A stretch of 64,000 nt of DNA from Leucocoprinus leucothites (GCA_013368445.1 JAACJO010000003.1:1116001-1180000); one strand, 5' to 3'; shown: positions 12,901 to 23,148, counted from the first letter of the stretch. A program made the numbers and translations. Notes: a model not told the origin generated them from the letters alone.

Positions 12901-13132
12901 TGGACGAGGGCGTGGATGAGCGTAATGAAGGTGAAGAACGCGCTACATTAGCAGTAGACGTGGGAGTAGAAGAGGAAGATGTGGATGAAAGCAGAGCGAA
13001 GATGTCCTGTCCGCCTTGTGGTCTCCGTTGTCCTTGCTGAGTGGATGGCTGTTGTTGAGTTAGAGATGAAAGTGTCTGAGGTTTTTTCTGAGATGTAGTG
13101 GTGTTCCATAGGTCTGCAAACGAGTCGGACAT
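9935..13132 (-). CDS. Auxilin/Swa2-like clathrin-uncoating J-domain protein
   Basis: Exons 12161-13132, 10095-12098 and 9935-10024 sum to 1022 codons. The order of parts fits Swa2/auxilin: a disordered Ser/Thr/Gln-rich N-terminal half with clathrin-binding-like acidic DDF and DDWNF patches, a UBA/TS-N-type segment (ILGQIVEMGFSVPKAKAAL), a proline/arginine-rich linker, a TPR-like region (SEANATFKLGQFGNAETLY and onward) and a C-terminal J-domain. The J-domain HPDK motif is split by the last intron, and the final exon encodes LNASNSTLEQRMIAQGVFG. The expected role is recruiting Hsp70 to clathrin-coated vesicles for uncoating in the cytosol. The start is ATG 13132 (MSDSFADLW). An internal piece of this gene (12562-12749) is copied at 18.67-18.85 kb. 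Confidence 0.92.
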
Positions 13133-13401
13133 GGCTTCAAGCCTCAAGCCCTGGGGGAAGTCAGACGATCTGTAATGGTCACTGGTGACAGCTGGAGATG
13201 TGAGATCAGTTAGTCCACGTGGCGCTAATCATCACCATCACATTTACTGCTGATGGACCATGTGGGTACACAACTCATAATAACAGTTAGAGGTTCCGTG
13301 AGCAGAATACCATCCTTCTCAAGACTCGAATATTCTGCGGTTATTCACAGAGCGTCATACGTCGCTAAAGGCCTCCATTACACACAAGACGAATAATAAT
13401 A
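13133..13401. other. Short intergenic gap
   Basis: Upstream of the auxilin-like start and downstream of NACHT N3. No feature seen. Confidence 0.4.
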
Positions 13402-15487
13402 TCACGACTTAAACGATCCAAAAAATGTAGGATACGGGTAGAGGATCCAGACGTCACTCGAGTGCCGGCCCATTTGGTACCCAACGATCCTTTTTTCTCC
13501 CTGCCCCAAAACACAGACCGAAGCCCCAGACAAACTCACCCACTTTCTCAAAAGAAAGCGCTCATAAATGTTTGAAGGCTCTCGAACAATTTTTTTGGTA
13601 TACTTCGCTGGTACCTAGAGAAAATGGATTAGAATGAGGTCTGGGAACCAGAGTCCCATAAGTAGTGCATAACTCACCCGTTGTTTAACACCCATCAGAT
13701 TCGACGAAATTCCTGGCGGCCCCCTTGTTCCCAAATAAAACAGGACTTGGCGAAAATCAAAGTCCATAAGGCTCTCTGCCGTCTTTGGTTTCAGGGCAGG
13801 ATCATGGTGACAGAGCAACAGCAACGTTTCCATGGTGGTATGGTACAGGTGCTTTCCGTATTGTTCGAGAGTTGTGGTCCCAGAAAGCCATGACGATGCA
13901 GGCGGGAATGACCACGGTAACTCTGCGCACGTCACTAGCCCAGAACATAAGCAACACCACCCGGTATATACGGTTAAAATCCATACCTTTTTTACTCGCG
14001 TGGAACGCATTGAGATATCCCAACAGTTGCATACGAACATCTTCCATAACTCCAATTATGCTGTACTGGTGGGACCTAATAGGGTCGACTAAGAATTCCA
14101 TAAATGACGCATGGTAGAAATTCAAGTTAAGTCTCCAACTAACAGGATTGATCTCGAGGGCAGCATAGAGTGGAGCCAATGCATTTCGAAGCTGCGCCTC
14201 GGAGAGTTGTAGCATGTTGGAAATGTAGATCACCTTCATATCCTCCTCTCTGATTCTCCTCTTATTATAGTCCGCCCGGCGCATCATCTCGTGAAGTAAA
14301 AGGATCTTCTGTAATGTGGGAAGTATGTCTGAGGGAACGTTTTGCATGATGAGAGTATAGAATGCATCAAGAACTGCAAGAGGACGCTCTGGTCCATTAC
14401 TCCCTTCAGACATTAGCGCGAGGACCATGTGCAAACGTTTCTCGGGACCAGCAAGAGAATTAAGATCGCCAATGAAGCGTATAGCAGTATTTGAGTAAAT
14501 GAAAAGCCCTCCTGACAAATCAACAAGGCCGGCGAACTCCACCTCCGAAGGCCACGATTGTGGGAGGCCAAAACGCTGTCGAATCTTGGCCATCTCATCC
14601 GTGATGTACAACAGGATGTCGTGGTCGGCTTTTCGTGAGACCGGGAGGTTGACACGTAGCGCCAATGGCTGGAGTTCATTTGAGACGAACATGGAGATGA
14701 TATGGCGTTCAGGACGACTCGTGAGCATCCATCGAAAGGGCGTCGTCTGCTCTCGAACAGAAGTTGCGATGATTTCAAGGATGTCAATTTGCGCTTCAAT
14801 GGTGTCACATTCATCAAGCCCATCGACAATAATCACTCTCCCTTGAACAGAGCCGCCCCACTCACTACGCAGCTGTTGCATAGGCCGGACTAAGAGCTCG
14901 CGAAACTGCTCTCGTATTGCCTTCGTGACAAGAGTAGGATCTTCACGAATGCGGAGATCCACCACCTCAGCGAAGGGCTTCCACTTTGTCGCAACTTGGT
15001 ATGAAATCGATGTGAATAGCCGATTGTGGTCTTGTCTTCTATTCGGGCGAGAGAAGAATATCGATGCAGCCAAGCGACCCTGCTCAGCAAAAAGTTCTGC
15101 ACAAGATTGTGCTACTGCTGATTTCCCCACCCCTGCTGGCCCATCCATCCAGAATATCTGTTCTTGGTGACTTCCGGGAGCACCGAGGCCCCAGTCACGA
15201 ATCATGGCAATATATTCCTGGCGAGTACCATAATGGCACGCGGGTGGCGGATACCGGGCAGAAGAATCGTGAAAGGCATCTGGCATAGATTGTCTGAGCA
15301 ATCTGTGAATACCTGGACGAGCAACATCACCAAGTAAGTATATTCTCTTGTTCCAAGTCTTGAATTACTCGCCTGAGCCAGGTCCAAGACCAACCGTCTC
15401 GTTAATGACGATTGAGTTGTCGACCAGATTACAGTGGTCAATAATCAGGTCATGAGCACCGTTCAGTATGCCCTGAGGGTTGACCAT
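13402..15487 (-). CDS. NACHT-domain STAND NTPase, second subfamily, copy N3 (intact)
   Basis: Exons 15373-15487, 13987-15312, 13678-13934 and 13402-13614 sum to 637 codons. A short first exon encodes a small N-terminal motif (NGAHDLIIDHCN, ending NETVGLGPGS) typical of mushroom NACHT proteins. Then come YPPPACHYGTR, Walker A DGPAGVGKSAVAQ near residue 95 and Walker B VIIVDGLDECD about 95 residues later, followed by a helical C-terminal region. There are no visible WD, ankyrin or TPR repeats. The first intron (15313-15372) begins with GC, not GT; the paralogue N4 has GT at the same place. N3 is closer to N4 and to the 18.8-19.1 kb fragment than to N1 or N2. By family it is probably a nucleotide-binding sensor or signalling protein. 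The ligand is unknown. Confidence 0.88.
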
Positions 15488-15705
15488 GACGTTGAGAGCA
15501 AAGTGTTCGAATTTTGAGTGATCCTGTCATCGCATGTCAAGGGGATTGCTAAATAGGGTAATGCCTCACGCCCCTCAATGATTTGCGTTATAACTTTGTT
15601 CGTACACCACATCCTCTCATGGTGAGTAAGTACATACCCCTCCGGAGGTTATAAGCATACCTTGGCAACACTTTACCTCGTTTCGCGAATACTGAATTGC
15701 GCTAT
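15488..15705. other. Duplicated divergent intergenic region
   Basis: It matches, with many changes, the region 19071-19286. Both contain 'acatcctct', 'ccttggcaacactttacctc' and nearby sequence between a leftward NACHT first exon and a rightward AIG2-like sequence. It marks one edge of the segmental duplication. Confidence 0.65.
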
Positions 15706-15972
15706 GACGCCCCGACCACTATTCTTGTAAGGGACACTTAGTGCCATCTTCGCCTGGGCATAGTGACCGGCGACTCTCGAAAAATTGACACCGTTATCCC
15801 CCTCGTAAAGCCTGCATAAGTCGAGGGTTACAAACGTTTCTCCCTACCCTAAAAAGACTTACCAGCCGTAGTCAAACACGAGGTCTCATCTATCGTTGAC
15901 GACCTATTATTGTGTCCTCGGACCAAGTCACAGCGGAAAAAGCTTAATGATTTTGAAGGCGGGACACACGCA
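15706..15972 (+). pseudogene. Decayed copy of the AIG2-like gene
   Basis: Nucleotide alignment by eye to 19285-19560 is clear (shared blocks include 'ccccgaccact', 'cctcgtaaa', 'ttattgtgt' and 'gattttgaaggcg'). The start codon position reads ACG instead of ATG, the LYGT motif has TAA in place of the Tyr codon, there are several further stops and small indels, and similarity stops at 15972, leaving out the last third. This is a dead, truncated duplicate of the intact gene at 19287-19751. Confidence 0.85.
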
Positions 15973-16120
15973 GCGAATTTTGCGATGACTATAAATAGCC
16001 AATAAAAACAGCTTATGGTAAGAGCTTGTCTTCTTGCCAGGCAAGAGAGGAATATCAAGGTGGCCAAGCGAATTTTTGTGATGTCTATAAATAGCCCATG
16101 AAAACGGCTTACAGTAAGAG
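15973..16120. repeat. Pair of direct repeats of about 52 bp with TATAAATAG
   Basis: Units 15973-16024 and 16068-16120 share 'gcgaattttg..atg.ctataaatagcc' and '.aaaac.gctta..gtaagag'. The 43 bp between them differs. It lies right at the truncated end of the AIG2-like pseudogene. Confidence 0.75.
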
Positions 16121-16621
16121 ACAGAGGCAACCGATGCTTAAGACGTTCTCCTTTGGATAGCCCTTTCTAAGCCTTTTCAATCCCACTTCTCCGGCAAGAA
16201 TGACAGTAGACGGTCTCAGACGCCTGAAGAATTTCTACCAGCCTTTTTTGGGCGGAGGATATGGGTTATTGGTTCTTTTTTTTTTTTTATACCTCTGTCG
16301 GACCTGGGTGTGAGCCAGAGTTGCCGCCTTGCCCGAAAATCATTGGGCGCAAGAGTGGAATCTGGTAGGATGCTACGAGCTCGTCGAATGTGGCGTAAGC
16401 AGTAGCATCTGAGGAGGCCGCGAGCTTGAAACTGAATGAAGGCGCGGAATGGCCTGGGGGTATCTGAAAAGAGATCCTCGAACTGATGAGAACAAGGTGA
16501 GGTCGAAATCGCTGATAAATTAGCTGCCACGAAGATGCATTACGAGGGGTGATTGCTTAGTCAGCGAAGGTAGGTAGATACTAGTACACGCTATCCCTCT
16601 CTCATTCTATCCCTCACTCCC
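16121..16621. other. Upstream region of the F-box gene
   Basis: About 500 bp without a supported gene. It holds a T-run near 16268-16281 and CT-rich sequence just before the start at 16622 ('ctatccctctctcattctatccctcactcc' in part), typical of fungal core promoters. Confidence 0.45.
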
Positions 16622-18433
16622 ATGTACTCCCACAACGCACCTTCCAATTCCTCTTTTTCCGATTACTATCCAGAGGATGAACCGGAAAAGTCCACTTTGC
16701 CTGCCAGTCAGGACAACCCATCTGCCCCCTTAGCTCCAGTTCCCACCCAGTGGTCGAAATCGTCCCTGGTTGCTTCTCCAATCAAGACAGGGAGCGAGCC
16801 CCCCATCTCTCGCGTTTCTAGAGGCATTCTTATCAACATATTCACCCATGTCTCCCTCACCAAGGATCTCCTGCATTGCGTCCTTGTATCCAAGACTTGG
16901 TGTGAAAGTGCCGTTGAGGTTCTATGGTACAAACCCACGTTCCCCAAGTATAGCACTCTGGTCAAGATGAGCACCGTGCTTGGGAGCACTGGCCACACGT
17001 TCACCTACTCTCACTTCATCCGGCGCCTTAATCTCCTCAATTTAGCAACATCCCTTAGAGATGATGTGCTCGTCAAATTCATCCGGTGCGATAGGCTCGA
17101 GCGTTTGACGCTTGCAAACTGCAAGGGCGCGTCCGGGGAGCTGTTCGAGCAGATTTTTGCACGCTTTGAACACCTCACTGCCATTGATCTTACCAACTGC
17201 ATCCAAACTATGGATAGCACTCTCATTAGCCTGGCTCACACCGCCAAACGCCTGCAGGGTATCAATCTCACGGGGTGTAGAGGAGTTTCAGACAATGGTA
17301 TCTTGGCCTTGGCTGAGTACTGTCCCCTCCTCCGTCGTGTCAAGCTCAGCAACGTCTCAAAGATTACAGAGGCATCGGTTATCGCACTTGCCAAGAACTG
17401 CCCACTACTGCTAGAGATTGATCTCGACCATTGTACTTTAGTCACAGACATTGGTATTCGAAGCCTTTGGCAACATTGCACCAATATGCGCGAAATACGC
17501 CTGTCCCACTGTCCTGAATTAACAGATTGTGCTTTCCCTGCCTCCCCACAAATTGAAATTAGGGTGCCGCTAGATACCGATCCCTTCATTTCCCCTTCCA
17601 ACCATGATCCCACTCAGTCATTACCACCCCTTGCTCTCAATCAGTCTTTCGAACATATTCGGATGTTGGATTTAACAGCTTGTTCGAAGATCACCGATGA
17701 TGCCATTGAGGGTATCGTTTCGCATGCGCCTAAAATCCGGAACCTAGTGCTTTCCAATTGTGGTCTGTTGACTGACAGGGGGATCGAAGCAATAAGCAAA
17801 CTGGGCAGGTTTCTGCACTACCTCCATCTTGGCCACGCAAACAAAATAACGGATAGGTCAATCCGCATTTTAGCAAGGTCTTGTACGAAGCTTCGTTATA
17901 TTGACTTTGCAAGTAAGCTGTTTGTACTCGAGACCTTGCGAACACGCACTTACTCTTAACGGTAGATTGCACTCTCCTGACCGATATGTCCGTCTTTGAA
18001 CTTTCTACTTTACCCAAGCTCCGCAGAGTTGGACTTGTGCGTGTCAGCAATTTGACAGACGAGGCTATCTATGCTCTCGCTGAACGCCATGCTACATTGG
18101 AGCGGATCCACATTTCCTATTGCGACCAGATTACAGCCATGGCAATCCACTTTCTCTTGCAGAAATTACGCAGGCTAACTCACTTGAGCCTTACTGGAAT
18201 CCCTGCCTTCCGTGATCCAAGCCTTCAGCAGTACTGCCGTGAGGCTCCGAAAGTGGGTCAATCTATTACTAGTTTTGATCACTCGATGGCTCATAGCATT
18301 TAAGGAGTTTAATATGGCACAACGTAGTGCCTTCTGCGTTTATTCTGGTAGAGGCATTTCGCAATTGCGCGATCACCTCGCCGAGCTCTTTGACGATATG
18401 AATGAAAGCAGCGCGACTGACGGTACAGAATGA
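16622..18433 (+). CDS. GRR1-like F-box/leucine-rich-repeat protein (SCF ubiquitin ligase substrate receptor)
   Basis: Exons 16622-17912, 17966-18252 and 18305-18433 sum to 569 codons. A disordered N-terminus leads to an F-box-like segment (ISRVSRGILINIFTHV, then LLHCVLVSKTWCESAVEVLW). About a dozen amino-acid LRRs of the cysteine-containing type follow (for example LTAIDLTNC, LQGINLTGCRGVSDNGI, LLEIDLDHCTLVTDIGI). The C-terminus AQRSAFCVYSGRGISQLR is characteristic of fungal GRR1 proteins. The expected role is substrate recognition for an SCF E3 ligase in nutrient and cell-cycle control. The frame ends at TGA 18431-18433, but the same frame stays open for 44 more codons to TAG 18563-18565 with a plausible acidic, Pro/Thr-rich tail, so the stop may be a recent truncation. 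Confidence 0.92.
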
Positions 18434-18565
18434 GAGGATAACAATCACGAGATCATCAATGATGACGGAGCGCCAGAACCAGATGCTGAAATTGAGATGG
18501 AACAAACACCGCTAGCAACAGCTACTCCCAATCCGACACCTGGAGAGGCCGTCGACATGACTTAG
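18434..18565 (+). other. Open in-frame extension after the F-box gene stop
   Basis: 44 sense codons directly follow the TGA in the same frame and end at TAG 18563-18565. The composition (Glu, Asp, Pro, Thr) resembles a disordered C-terminal tail. It is probably the ancestral end of the F-box protein, now cut off, or is reached by readthrough. Inference. Confidence 0.5.
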
Positions 18566-18665
18566 GGGACAGCCTCACTAAAAGAGACTCGATATACTAT
18601 TCAGAGAAGACGGCGGTAAAAGGAATGGTATACCAACTGTCTCTATCGTTATTTATGTAGTGTTA

Positions 18666-19070
18666 CTAAACCCCAGTCGTCTTCTTTGTCAACCAATTCC
18701 TTTACTATGGATGTAGGCACTAGTTTCGACCCATTTGTCATTTTTGTGTCAAGTCGACATTCCTACTCAAACCAAGTGAATCCAATCCCACCCAAGCGGT
18801 TTTCTCCTTCTCCTGTTGTCTCTGATGTGCCGATATCCCTTTTTTGCGTTCTGGCATAGATTGCCTGAGCAGCCGCTGAATACCTGGACAAGTAATATCA
18901 ACAAATAAGCATATTCTCTTGTTATCAGTCTCCAATTACTCGCCTGAGCCAGGTCCAAGCCCAATCGTCTCGTTGACGACGATTGAGTTGTCCACCGAGT
19001 TGTCGATCAGATTACAGTGGTCAAAGATCAAGTCATGAGCACCGTTCAGAATGCCCAGGGCGTTGAGCAT
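18666..19070 (-). pseudogene. Chimeric fragment: auxilin internal piece joined to NACHT 5' end
   Basis: 18666-18852 is a diverged copy of 12562-12749, an internal part of the auxilin-like gene (it reads AHQRQQEKEKTAW and LDSLGL on the minus strand). 18850-19070 is a diverged copy of 15279-15487, the 5' end of NACHT N3: first exon, GC-start intron and the beginning of exon 2 up to LLRQSMP. The two parts meet at 'tct', three bases common to both sources. Relative to the source, about 2.5 kb is missing. The NACHT first exon here also has a small in-frame duplication giving DNSVDNS. No complete product is possible from this piece. Confidence 0.88.
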
Positions 19071-19286
19071 GGCGTTCGAGTTTCGAGTAAGCTTGCGATA
19101 GCTGCCATCGCCTGAGCATGTTACTGAAAGGGGTAATGTTTCACCTCACCATCGCCGTCACTTGTTGATTCACTTGTCCGTACACTACATCCTCTTATCA
19201 TTCATGGCGAGCATTCCTCCGAAGGTGATAGGCTACACCTTGGCAACACTTTACCTCGTTTTCTCAAATACTGAAGCATGTCTTAG
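19071..19286. other. Duplicated divergent intergenic region, second copy
   Basis: Counterpart of 15488-15705. It is probably the promoter side of the intact AIG2-like gene. Confidence 0.6.
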
Positions 19287-19751
19287 ATGCCCCGACCACT
19301 CTTCCTATATGGAACACTCTGTGCCATGCCTCTTCTCGCCTGGGCGCTAACTGGCGATTCTCATAAAATCGATACTGTGACTCCCCTCGTAAAACCTGCA
19401 CAACTCAAAGGCTATGCACGTTTATCCCTACTTGGAAAAGACTACCCAGTGGTAATCAAACACGAAGATTCCTCTGTCGTCGACGGCTTATTATTGTGTG
19501 CTCAAAACAAGTCTCAGCGGAGAAAGCTTGATGATTTTGAAGGCGAGACATACGCTGTGACGCCGGTCCAGGTAAACATCATTGGCGAAGAGGAGGAAAC
19601 CGTAGATGCAGACATTTACCTATGGAATGGACCGCCTGACGAGGTTTCGGAAGACCCTTGGGATCTGGCGACATTCGTCCGGGACCGACTCGAGGATTGG
19701 ATCGAGCTTTTCGCAGGCATGGAACTAGTCGGGGATGATGAGACCTCATGA
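19287..19751 (+). CDS. AIG2-like / gamma-glutamylcyclotransferase-like protein
   Basis: Single exon of 154 residues, ATG start, complete. PLFLYGTLC at residues 4-12 is the signature first strand and loop of the AIG2/GGCT fold, and LDDFEGETYAVTPV near residue 80 carries the conserved Glu used as the catalytic acid/base in the family, after LLLCAQNKSQRRK. The acidic C-terminus (WDLATFVRDRLEDWIELF) is also typical. Relatives act on gamma-glutamyl compounds. The substrate here is not predictable. It is soluble, with no signal peptide. A dead copy lies at 15706-15972. It is divergent from the NACHT fragment at 18.85-19.07 kb and its 3' end converges on NACHT N4 with only about 85 bp between. Confidence 0.88.
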   Translation: MPRPLFLYGTLCAMPLLAWALTGDSHKIDTVTPLVKPAQLKGYARLSLLGKDYPVVIKHEDSSVVDGLLLCAQNKSQRRKLDDFEGETYAVTPVQVNIIGEEEETVDADIYLWNGPPDEVSEDPWDLATFVRDRLEDWIELFAGMELVGDDETS

Positions 19752-19835
19752 TCAACGAATTTAATCCTTTCTTACGCATGATATGGGTTATGAGTGCCGT
19801 TTCAGTGGTGACAGAGTTACGGTATCACAATATTA

Positions 19836-21987
19836 TTATAAACCCACCAAAGATCTTAGTTGAAATGACTGGGAAAATGTAGGATAAGGATGAATGCTCC
19901 AGTCATCATTGAAGCCCCGCCCATTAAATAACAACCTAAATCCAATGACTCTGTTCCTTCCCTGTCCAAGAATACATACCGGTGCACCGCACGCTTTGCG
20001 CTCGGATTTGGATGAGCTTGACAGCTTTCGCAGAAGGAAGCGCTCGTAAATGTTGGAAGGCTCGCGAATGATCCTTTTGGCGTACTCCGCCGGGATCTAT
20101 GGGAAAATGGCTTAAATAACATATCACAACCAATGCAACAAAACCTACACGTTGCCTCAGCTCCTTCTGATTCAATGCGAGAAATAGGGTTTTTTCTGGG
20201 CCCCAAGAATACAACACTCGCGAAAAATCAAAGTTCAAGAGGCCCTCAGCCGTCTTTGGCATCAAAACAGGACCGTTATGACACAGGTACAGCAACAGGT
20301 GAACCATGAGTTTGTATAGCTGCTTGCTGTATGCTTCATCCGTCCCCGGTTCGCACGACCACGACATGTCGGGTGGGTATGGCCATGACATCTCAGCGCA
20401 AATCACTGCTCCAGAGTGTGAACAAATCGGGCAATTTAGAAGCACGCTATTATGAGCATCGCACCTTCTGTGCTGGTGTGAAAGACATTAAGATATTCTA
20501 AAAGCTCCAGTCGAAGATCCTCTATCGCAGCGAGTACGCTGAATTGCTCAGATCGTGTGGGATCAGCGAGAAAATCCATAAACGAGGTATGATAAAAGGC
20601 TAGATCTGCTCTCCAGCTGGTAGCTATGACTTGGAGGACGGAGGAGAGGGGGGAACATGCACTCTGGAACTGTAATTCAGAGAGTTTGAGGATATTGGAA
20701 ATGTAGATTGCCTTCATATCCTTAACGATCTCTCCGATCCCTACATCAATGTATCCTGTTTTTGGTATCACCTCGTAAAGTAGGAGAATCTTCTGGAGTG
20801 TGGGCAGTATGTCAGGGGGGATGTTTTGCATGATGAGGGAATAAAACACATCGAGTGCTGCAAGAGGGCGCTCTGCACCGGCCTTTACTCCAGCCTTGTT
20901 CGCCAGTCTGAGAACCATCTGCAAACGTTTGACAGGGCCTGTAACAGAACGGTGACCACCAATGAAACGAATAGCAGTGGCCGCGTAGACAAACAGCCCA
21001 TCCGACAAATCGACTAGCACCGCGTACTCCACTTCAGAGGGCCATGATTCTGAGAGGCCAAATTGCTGCCGGACCTTGCTCATCTCGTCTGTGAGATACA
21101 GCAGGATGTCGTGATCAGACTTGCGCGAGACTGGCAAGTTGAGATGAAAAGTCAATGGCTGCAACTTTGTGGAAGTGAAGATAGTGAGGAGGTGACGCTC
21201 GGGGCGACTGGCGAATATCCACTGGAAGGGCGTCATCTGATTCCGCACCGACATTGCGACAATTTCGACAATGTCTATTTGAGCTTCAGGAGTATCGCAC
21301 TCGTCCAGTCCATCTAGGACGATCACCTTCCCTCCAGCATACGATCTTCCCTCGCTCTGCAATTGCTGTAACGGATTGACTAAGAGTTTCAGAAATTGCT
21401 CTCGCATTGTCTTCGTAACAAGGGTGGGGTCTTCCCGAATGCGAAGATCCACGATATCAGCAAAGGGCTTCCAATTCGTCGCGATTTGGTATGAAATAGA
21501 TGTGAAAAGGCGATTGTGGTCTTGTCTCCTGTTGGGGCGAGAAAAGAAGATCGAGGCGGCTAGGCGACCCTGCTCTGCAAAGAGCTCTGCGCAGGATTGC
21601 GCAACGGCAGACTTTCCGACCCCTGCTGGCCCGTCCATCCAAAGTACTCGCTCTTGTGGACTTTCTGAGTCACCGGCTCCCCAACCTGTGAGTAGGGTAA
21701 TATATTCCTGGCGAGTACCATAATGGCACGTGGGTGGTGGATAACGAGCGCAGAGGAATCATGGAAGGCATCGGGCATGGATTGCTTGAGCAGCCGTTGA
21801 ATACCTGCCGGACGGATGTCGTTAGAGTTTTGAAAATCACCTATATTCCGTCAACGTAATATGTTGAATATTATAACTTACCTGAACCAGGTCCCAGCCC
21901 GACCGTCTCATTGATGATGACAGAGTTATCTATAAAGTCACAGGCATTCAGAACCAGGTCTTTAGCACCACTCAGAATGCTGGTCAT
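19836..21987 (-). pseudogene. NACHT-domain NTPase, second subfamily, copy N4, frameshifted
   Basis: Paralogue of N3 with the same four-exon structure: 21882-21987, 20465-21804, 20149-20405 and 19836-20096. Walker A DGPAGVGKSAVAQ and Walker B VIVLDGLDECD are intact. Between DAFHDSSA and the CHYGTR-equivalent, the sequence has two extra bases relative to N3 (around 21747-21755), which throw exon 2 out of frame and lead to an early stop. The exon sum is 1964 nt, two more than a multiple of three, which independently supports a 2-nt insertion. Everything downstream is open, so decay is recent or the indel is a sequencing error. The first intron here (21805-21881) has a normal GT donor. Confidence 0.8.
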
Positions 21988-22489
21988 GGCGATGAGTCGG
22001 AGGGGACTGTTCGTATGGGCTGTGCAACATATCATATGAATTTCAAGTTGCTGTTAAGTACAGCTTGAAGTCGTGGGAGCATCAGGCTAATTTCGGCCTC
22101 GCACAAGTATGGATATTTCAGGAACAGTAGACTCGCACTGAAGCCAATGCGACAATCTATAACTTTTCACTCTTTTACCCACTCTCCCATATTTTATGCC
22201 AAGACGATAATAACGAGAACTTTGGGAAGTGGATCGCTCAGAAAGTGGTGGCTACCAGCCTTTGCACCGCTAATCGATACGGTGATTTTGATTAGGGACG
22301 GACCGCATTTTTTGTCTGAACTTAATCTCCCGGCGCATATGTACTCATTTAAATTCACAGTTTGACAGTCCCACCGGTAAATAATACAGGTAACGGTTTG
22401 AAAGCAGATACTACTGTGAGTAAACCAGATCTCAAGAAATAATATAAAACATCGAACACTCCGACAAGCAAGAGTTAGGGGGAAAAGAG
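21988..22489. other. Intergenic at the left edge of the cysteine-rich array
   Basis: It holds the upstream side of NACHT N4 and the 3' flank of array copy 1. 'cctttgcacc' near 22257 weakly resembles the flank element of other copies in inverted orientation. No gene seen. Confidence 0.4.
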
Positions 22490-23148
22490 TTAGTAAAACA
22501 TCAAAATTATCAGGAAACAAGACCAAAACCAGCCGACGGAAGGAGTCGGAGCCGGCCCAACCATGGAGGCACCTGATGTCGCCGCGGTGTCGCTACTCTC
22601 GTCCCCGCCTCCGTCTCCACCTCCGCTGCTACCTCCGTCTCCACCTATGCTACCACCTCCGCTACCTCCACTACCTGCCTGACAAAGTGGCACCCCATTG
22701 TCTTTGACGCAAGTCTCGTCGGAACCTACAATACCCGTATGGGGCTTCAGATCAGTGGGCCATTTAACACGAACTGCTGCTACTACTTACGGCAACATCC
22801 CGACCTATCAGGACACAGGACAAGACTTGGATCAGTGCATTTGTTGCTTGAACCACTGCAGGTTTCGCCTTTCGGGCAGCAACCTCCAGGTACGCAATTT
22901 TGATCATCCCTACAGCATGACACGGCATCACAGGCATGAAAGTTGGTGTCGCAATCCCCGGTACTCTGTCGGATTTGTAGGAGGCCTTTAATGGTCGATG
23001 AGCTAGTACTCTGTTTGGCCGGCACGTGTGGTTGAACGGCTCGAAAGACGGTCCCCGCTAGAGTAAGGCCCTGAGCTGCAAGAGCAACAGGAAGGAGGGA
23101 TAGGACAGCGGGTACCACCACCGCAGCCTGTAGTAGGAAGAAACGCAT
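22490..23148 (-). CDS. Secreted cysteine-rich protein, array copy 1 (short form)
   Basis: Exons 22791-23148 and 22490-22725 sum to 198 codons. The signal peptide (MRFFLLQAAVVVPAVLSLLP) probably ends after ALA. After a Pro/Ser stretch comes a domain of 14 cysteines in a CC-x5-C-x4-CC arrangement (SCCRDDQNCVPGGCCPKGETC), loosely granulin-like, completed across the intron by DETCVKDNGVPLCQ. Then a Gly/Ser/Asp linker leads to a short hydrophobic end (WFWSCFLIILMFY). Unlike copies 2-5 it lacks the Thr-rich linker, the SDSETTSFTL block and the third exon, so its C-terminal tail has a different origin and its GPI anchoring is doubtful. Extracellular or wall-associated location is inferred from the signal peptide. 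The binding partner is unknown. Confidence 0.85.
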
